A stretch of DNA of 64,000 nt from NCBI RefSeq assembly GCF_000382305.1, contig NZ_KB908021.1, positions 102,295 through 166,294 on the forward strand. Reading direction: 5' to 3'. The DNA comes from Vitreoscilla stercoraria DSM 513 (GTDB lineage: Bacteria; Pseudomonadota; Gammaproteobacteria; Burkholderiales; Neisseriaceae). Of this stretch, positions 60,763 to 64,000 are shown piece after piece. Both the position numbers and the translations under genes were made by a program. The notes under the pieces were generated by a model. The model saw only the letters and a list, made by a program, of their open reading frames with translations, had not been told where the DNA came from and did no database searches. Position 1 is the stretch's first letter. The number at the start of each line of letters is the position of its first letter.

Positions 60763-61980
60763 TTAGCCACGCTCTTTGGCAGCAATGTCTGCTGCTGCGG
60801 TGAACAAAACATCGGTAGATGAATTCAACGCAGTTTCTGCAGAATCTTGTATTACGCCGATAATAAAGCCGATGGCGACCACTTGCATGGCAATGGTACT
60901 ATCGATGTTAAATAGACTACATGCCAAAGGAATGAGCAACAAAGAGCCGCCTGCGACACCTGATGCACCACAAGCGCATATTGCCGAAATCACACACAAT
61001 AATAATGCCGAACCAAAATCGACGGTGATGCCCAAGGTATGTGCCGCAGCCAAGGTCAAAACACTGATAGTACAAGCTGCACCTGCCATATTGATGGTCG
61101 CACCCAATGGGATAGACACAGAGTAGGTGGCGTAGTCCAAATTCAAACGTTTAGCCAAATTCATGTTCACAGGAATGTTTGCTGCTGATGAACGGGTAAA
61201 AAATGCGGTGATACCACTTTCACGCAAACATATGAATACCAACGGATAAGGGTTGCAGCGAATTTTCCACCATACCAATAATGGATTAATGACCAAAGCC
61301 ACAACCAACATGGAACCTAATAATACCGCTAATAAATGTGCATAGCCTAATAATGCACCCAAACCTGAATCGGCAACAGTGGTAGCAACCAAACCAAAAA
61401 TACCCAAAGGGGCAAAGCGAATCACGCCTTTGATAATCCAGCCGATACCATCAGACAAATCATTGACCACTTTTCGTGTGGTTTCGCTGGCGTGACGTAA
61501 GGCGATACCTAAGCCAATGGCCCACGCTAAAATACCAATGAAGTTGGCATTGGCAATCGCTTTAACTGGATTGTCTACCACGCTCAAAACCAAAGTATTC
61601 AAAACATCCGCAATATTGGTCGGTGGTGCAGTGGCTGTTTCAGCAGCTTGGCTCAAAACCAATTGTGATAGGAACATCATACTGGCTATTACAGCAACCA
61701 CAGCAGCACCAAACGTACCAATTAAATATAACCATAAGATGGGTTTGATATGGTTGGGTTGGTTGCTATCGTAATTTGATATGGCCGCAGTCACCAAAAC
61801 AAATACTAAAATAGGAGCCACCGATTTTAAAGCGGTGATAAATAATTGGCCTAAAATTTCAATTTTTCCCGCCCAAGCAGGCATGACCAAAGCTAAAATC
61901 ACACCAGCTATCAATCCAATAAAAATTTGGACGACCAAACTGGTACGATTAAGCACATTAAAAAAATCGTTGAGTTTCAT
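60763..61980 (-). CDS. sstT: serine/threonine:Na+ symporter SstT
   Basis: A 405-residue dicarboxylate/amino acid:cation symporter of the SstT branch. The family serine-rich hairpin AFFTRSSAANIPVNMNLAKR and SIPLGATINMAGAACTISVL are present, with NSSTDVLFTAA-like conserved C-terminus. It imports serine and threonine with sodium. Confidence 0.92.
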   Translation of the reverse strand: MKLNDFFNVLNRTSLVVQIFIGLIAGVILALVMPAWAGKIEILGQLFITALKSVAPILVFVLVTAAISNYDSNQPNHIKPILWLYLIGTFGAAVVAVIASMMFLSQLVLSQAAETATAPPTNIADVLNTLVLSVVDNPVKAIANANFIGILAWAIGLGIALRHASETTRKVVNDLSDGIGWIIKGVIRFAPLGIFGLVATTVADSGLGALLGYAHLLAVLLGSMLVVALVINPLLVWWKIRCNPYPLVFICLRESGITAFFTRSSAANIPVNMNLAKRLNLDYATYSVSIPLGATINMAGAACTISVLTLAAAHTLGITVDFGSALLLCVISAICACGASGVAGGSLLLIPLACSLFNIDSTIAMQVVAIGFIIGVIQDSAETALNSSTDVLFTAAADIAAKERG

Positions 61981-62472
61981 GATGTCTTTGATTTAGTTGT
62001 TAATAAAACAATCATATTGTAACGTATTTAATATAAATAACGGTATGAAGATGTTTTTATAATATATTTTACAATTTTCAATAATTAGCTAGAAATCATT
62101 TTAATTATTGAAACATATAAATATTTATATAAATTTTTTATATGTTTTATGAAATATAATTTCAATTTATAGAAAAATAAATACTCCATAAAAGCTAGAT
62201 TATTGTGAATAAATCAGAATGGAATGAAGTTTTTTGATTACAAATAAGTATTGAATTACGCATAATATCTTGTTATGTAGCAAAGTCTTATTATTTCGCA
62301 TCTATACAACAAAAAAATACCTCAAGTTCATTGTCATATAAATAATATTCCATACTAATATTTTATAGCTATACATAAAGCTTTACAAATATTCAAAGAT
62401 GCGGGAGAACCCGCACCCCTTGCACCTTTTTTCATTTCACTTCGCCAAAGCGAAGCAAAACAAAAAAAGGCA
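61981..62472. other. AT-rich intergenic region with two hairpins
   Basis: About 420 bases without a gene, very AT-rich, containing the sstT promoter. At its right end two hairpins (gcggg/cccgc at 62401-62414 and cttcgc/gcgaag at 62440-62455) probably terminate the filamentous-phage transcript coming from the right. Confidence 0.55.
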
Positions 62473-62826
62473 CTATGTCTTCAAATTCTGAAAATCTTGT
62501 TTCATCTGAAAAGGTGTCGGCTCTACTGGATATACTGCAATAAGAATCTTGGATTTAAAGGATAAATTCTTACAAACAGTAGGATCAATACGAATAATGA
62601 CCAATTCAATCGGTTCATTTCTAATATCGGGTTCACAAATCATAATTGATTGACTGCGATTCAAAACAATGTAATTCGGAAAAGTATCTTGAACAATTTG
62701 TTTAAAATTACCATTTTTTGATGACTTTTGAAAAATTTGCTTAAATGGTTTTTTAGGACGAATAGCCATAAACAAACAAAAAGCAATTGCAGAAAAAATG
62801 ATTAAATCATATGTATCTTTAGACAT
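62473..62826 (-). CDS. filamentous-phage accessory membrane protein
   Basis: A 117-residue protein with one N-terminal membrane helix (LIIFSAIAFCLFMAI) and a basic then beta-rich C-terminal part (FPNYIVLNRSQSIMICEPDI). It lies directly downstream of the Zot-like gene, where neisserial filamentous prophages carry a small gene. Function unknown. Confidence 0.5.
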   Translation of the reverse strand: MSKDTYDLIIFSAIAFCLFMAIRPKKPFKQIFQKSSKNGNFKQIVQDTFPNYIVLNRSQSIMICEPDIRNEPIELVIIRIDPTVCKNLSFKSKILIAVYPVEPTPFQMKQDFQNLKT

Positions 62827-62834
62827 GATAAAGC

Positions 62835-62875
62835 CCTACAAATAAAGAATAATGACATTATTCTTTATTTGTAGG
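62835..62875. repeat. 41-base near-perfect palindrome at the zot stop codon
   Basis: Arms CTACAAATAAAGAATAATG (62836-62854) and its complement (62856-62874), extended by one more pair, around a single central base. It spans the stop codon of the Zot-like gene and the gap to the next gene. Confidence 0.7.
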
Positions 62876-63720
62876 CTGTTGGATAGTAGATTGATTTACA
62901 GACTGACTTGATGACTTATAAGGATTGTAACGACCTTCTTTCAACCACTTTTTACAAAATGCTTGTGGAATATCTAATAAAGTACCCTGGTCAGAATATG
63001 CTTTGCAAACACCATTGGATTCAATCAATGCAACAGGATATTCAAAAGACTGAACCTTACGCACATCATCATAAATGGGCTTAGACTCGGGCATTTCAGG
63101 TAATACAGGCGTAAAATGCTGAGGTGTCAAAGATTTGGAAAGAGTTGCAGAAGAGGTTCCAGAGCCCACCGGAACAGGCTGTAAAACATCATTATTCATT
63201 TGAGCTTCAATTTTATTTTGAGGTGCAACATCTACAACAGTAGGTTTCTGTGTGGTTTCTTTTATACGATTAGATATATGCCAAGCAGACAATAAAATCA
63301 TGCCGATACACGCAAATAAAACATAGACCATCGGACTAACACGACGTTTATGCTTAACGTGTACAGATGAGCTTTTATAATAATCAAAAGCCTTTTTAGG
63401 CGGTTTATAAAGTCTAGACGTAGCTTCTTTAAGCATCATAGGACTAAAGCTAGTCACACATTCATTCCATTCATAAAGCCTCGTAGTGGCTTGTTTGCGA
63501 GCTAAATGAATGTGTCTTGAAACCAAGTTTCTAACATACGAATCAATATTGCTAGGGTGTTGCGTCATGATAATGAGCGTATGACCCTGATGACGTAATT
63601 CCGTCAATTTTGAAATGTAATCAGGCACAGCCTTAGTTGATGGGCGTACTGGATACACATAATGACATTCATCTACAATAATCAAAGACCCAACAGGAAA
63701 CAAATTTTCTAAAGTATCAG
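62858..63720 (-). pseudogene. Zot-like filamentous phage assembly protein, 5' end cut by IS21-family element
   Basis: The readable part begins DTLENLFPVGSLIIVDECH (Walker B) and runs about 285 residues: ATPase end (LTELRHQGHTLIIMTQHPSN), a transmembrane helix (MVYVLFACIGMILLSAW, about residue 145) and a periplasmic tail with the Cys pair typical of Zot proteins (GVCKAYSDQG...AFCKKWLKEGRYNPY). The N-terminal Walker A part is missing: the frame is open up to the insertion border at 63721. Zot proteins are inner-membrane motors for filamentous phage export. Inactive as it stands. Confidence 0.85.
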
Positions 63721-63726
63721 TGTCAA

Positions 63727-63782
63727 CGGCAATTTAAATTTGACCCCTTTGGGTATGAATTCGGCAATCTAAATTTGACCCC
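63727..63782. repeat. duplicated 21-base terminal repeat of the IS21-family element
   Basis: CGGCAATTTAAATTTGACCC(C) at 63727-63747 and CGGCAATCTAAATTTGACCC(C) at 63762-63782, one base different. IS21 elements carry such multiple terminal sites for IstA binding. Confidence 0.85.
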
Positions 63783-63788
63783 CATCTC

Positions 63789-64000
63789 TTAAATATCACC
63801 AATGCTTGGCAATACTCCTGCTTTCTTTTTGTTCTTCAATCGATAGCTTTCACCACTGATTTGAGCCACATGACAATGATGCAATAGGCGATCTAACATC
63901 GCTGCTGTCAGTGTCGCATCATCAGCAAATGTACCTGCCCATTGGCTGAATGGCAGATTGCTTGTTAACACGATGCTGCCATTTTCATACCGCTTCGCAA
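63789..64000 (-). CDS. istB: IstB-like ATP-binding helper of IS21-family element, 5' end outside window
   Basis: The last ~70 residues of an IstB protein: RYENGSIVLTSNLPFSQWAG, then FADDATLTAAMLDRLLHHC and GESYRLKNKK. The frame is open to the window edge. IstB polymerises on target DNA in an ATP-dependent way and presents it to the IstA transposase, much as MuB does. Confidence 0.92.
   Translation of the reverse strand, partial: AKRYENGSIVLTSNLPFSQWAGTFADDATLTAAMLDRLLHHCHVAQISGESYRLKNKKKAGVLPSIGDI

Larger units (their letters stand above)
63721..64000 (-). mobile_element. IS21-family insertion sequence (one end)
   Basis: Begins with TGTCAACGGCAATTTAAATT and contains two 21-base terminal repeats and the 3' end of istB. 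The rest, with istA and the other end, lies outside the window. It interrupts the Zot-like gene. Confidence 0.88.

Noticed and set aside
1..64000. tRNA, rRNA or riboswitch
   Set aside because: I looked for tRNA cloverleaf patterns with CCA-type ends and for known leader motifs and saw none that I could support.

Overview
The window looks like a chromosome segment of a low-GC betaproteobacterium, most likely a member of the Neisseriaceae. The housekeeping blocks (ptsN-hprK-rapZ, argH beside an AlgZ-type kinase, ubiC-ubiA, pyrE/xth, rbgA-like/scpB/rluB) and a dense 12-base repeat with the CTG core of neisserial DNA uptake sequences support this. The repeat, AGCGTCCTGTAA, is present in at least 20 exact copies. 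It often forms inverted pairs behind genes, and it is not one of the DUS dialects I know. I cannot fix the genus.

1-19474: the left part of a Mu-like prophage, running on the minus strand. Reading from its left end at about 19474 inward: a plus-strand S24 (LexA/CI-like) repressor, an operator region, Ner, MuA, MuB, a block of small early genes, GemA, a Mor-type activator, lysis genes (amidase, holin-like, small membrane proteins), small and large terminase, portal, a MuF head protein with a likely variable C-terminus followed by a small cognate-type gene, protease/scaffold, decoration protein, a frameshifted major capsid gene and the start of a DUF1320 gene. A plus-strand cargo gene sits between the terminase genes.

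19475-21600: a scarred stretch. Two convergent genes (an SDR and a DoxX-like protein) lost their 3' ends in one deletion. A two-gene mini-operon (ribbon-helix-helix-like protein plus a lysine-rich 36-residue peptide) and strong palindromes follow.

21598-34811: a catabolic locus for a cyclic organic acid. It holds an OprD-type porin, a divergent IclR regulator, an SDR, an AroE-like dehydrogenase, a TIM-barrel isomerase/dehydratase-like protein, three KstD/fumarate-reductase-like flavoproteins (the first split by a one-base frameshift), two NIPSNAP proteins and an AAHS-type transporter. No ring-cleavage genes are present. I regard it as the most interesting metabolic system in the window.

35190-37776: a polyamine-type binding lipoprotein and a DAO-family amine oxidase. 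38552-54635: core genes for pyrimidine synthesis, DNA repair, rRNA modification, arginine, ubiquinone, PTS(Ntr)/RapZ, ribosome assembly, chromosome segregation and methionine.

54790-58864: a decayed prophage with a tyrosine integrase, an IS3-family insertion, a small gene fragment and a membrane-protein lysis-like module. 59079-61980: prfC and sstT. 62401-64000: the end of a filamentous-phage module, a Zot-like gene cut by an IS21-family element that runs off the window.
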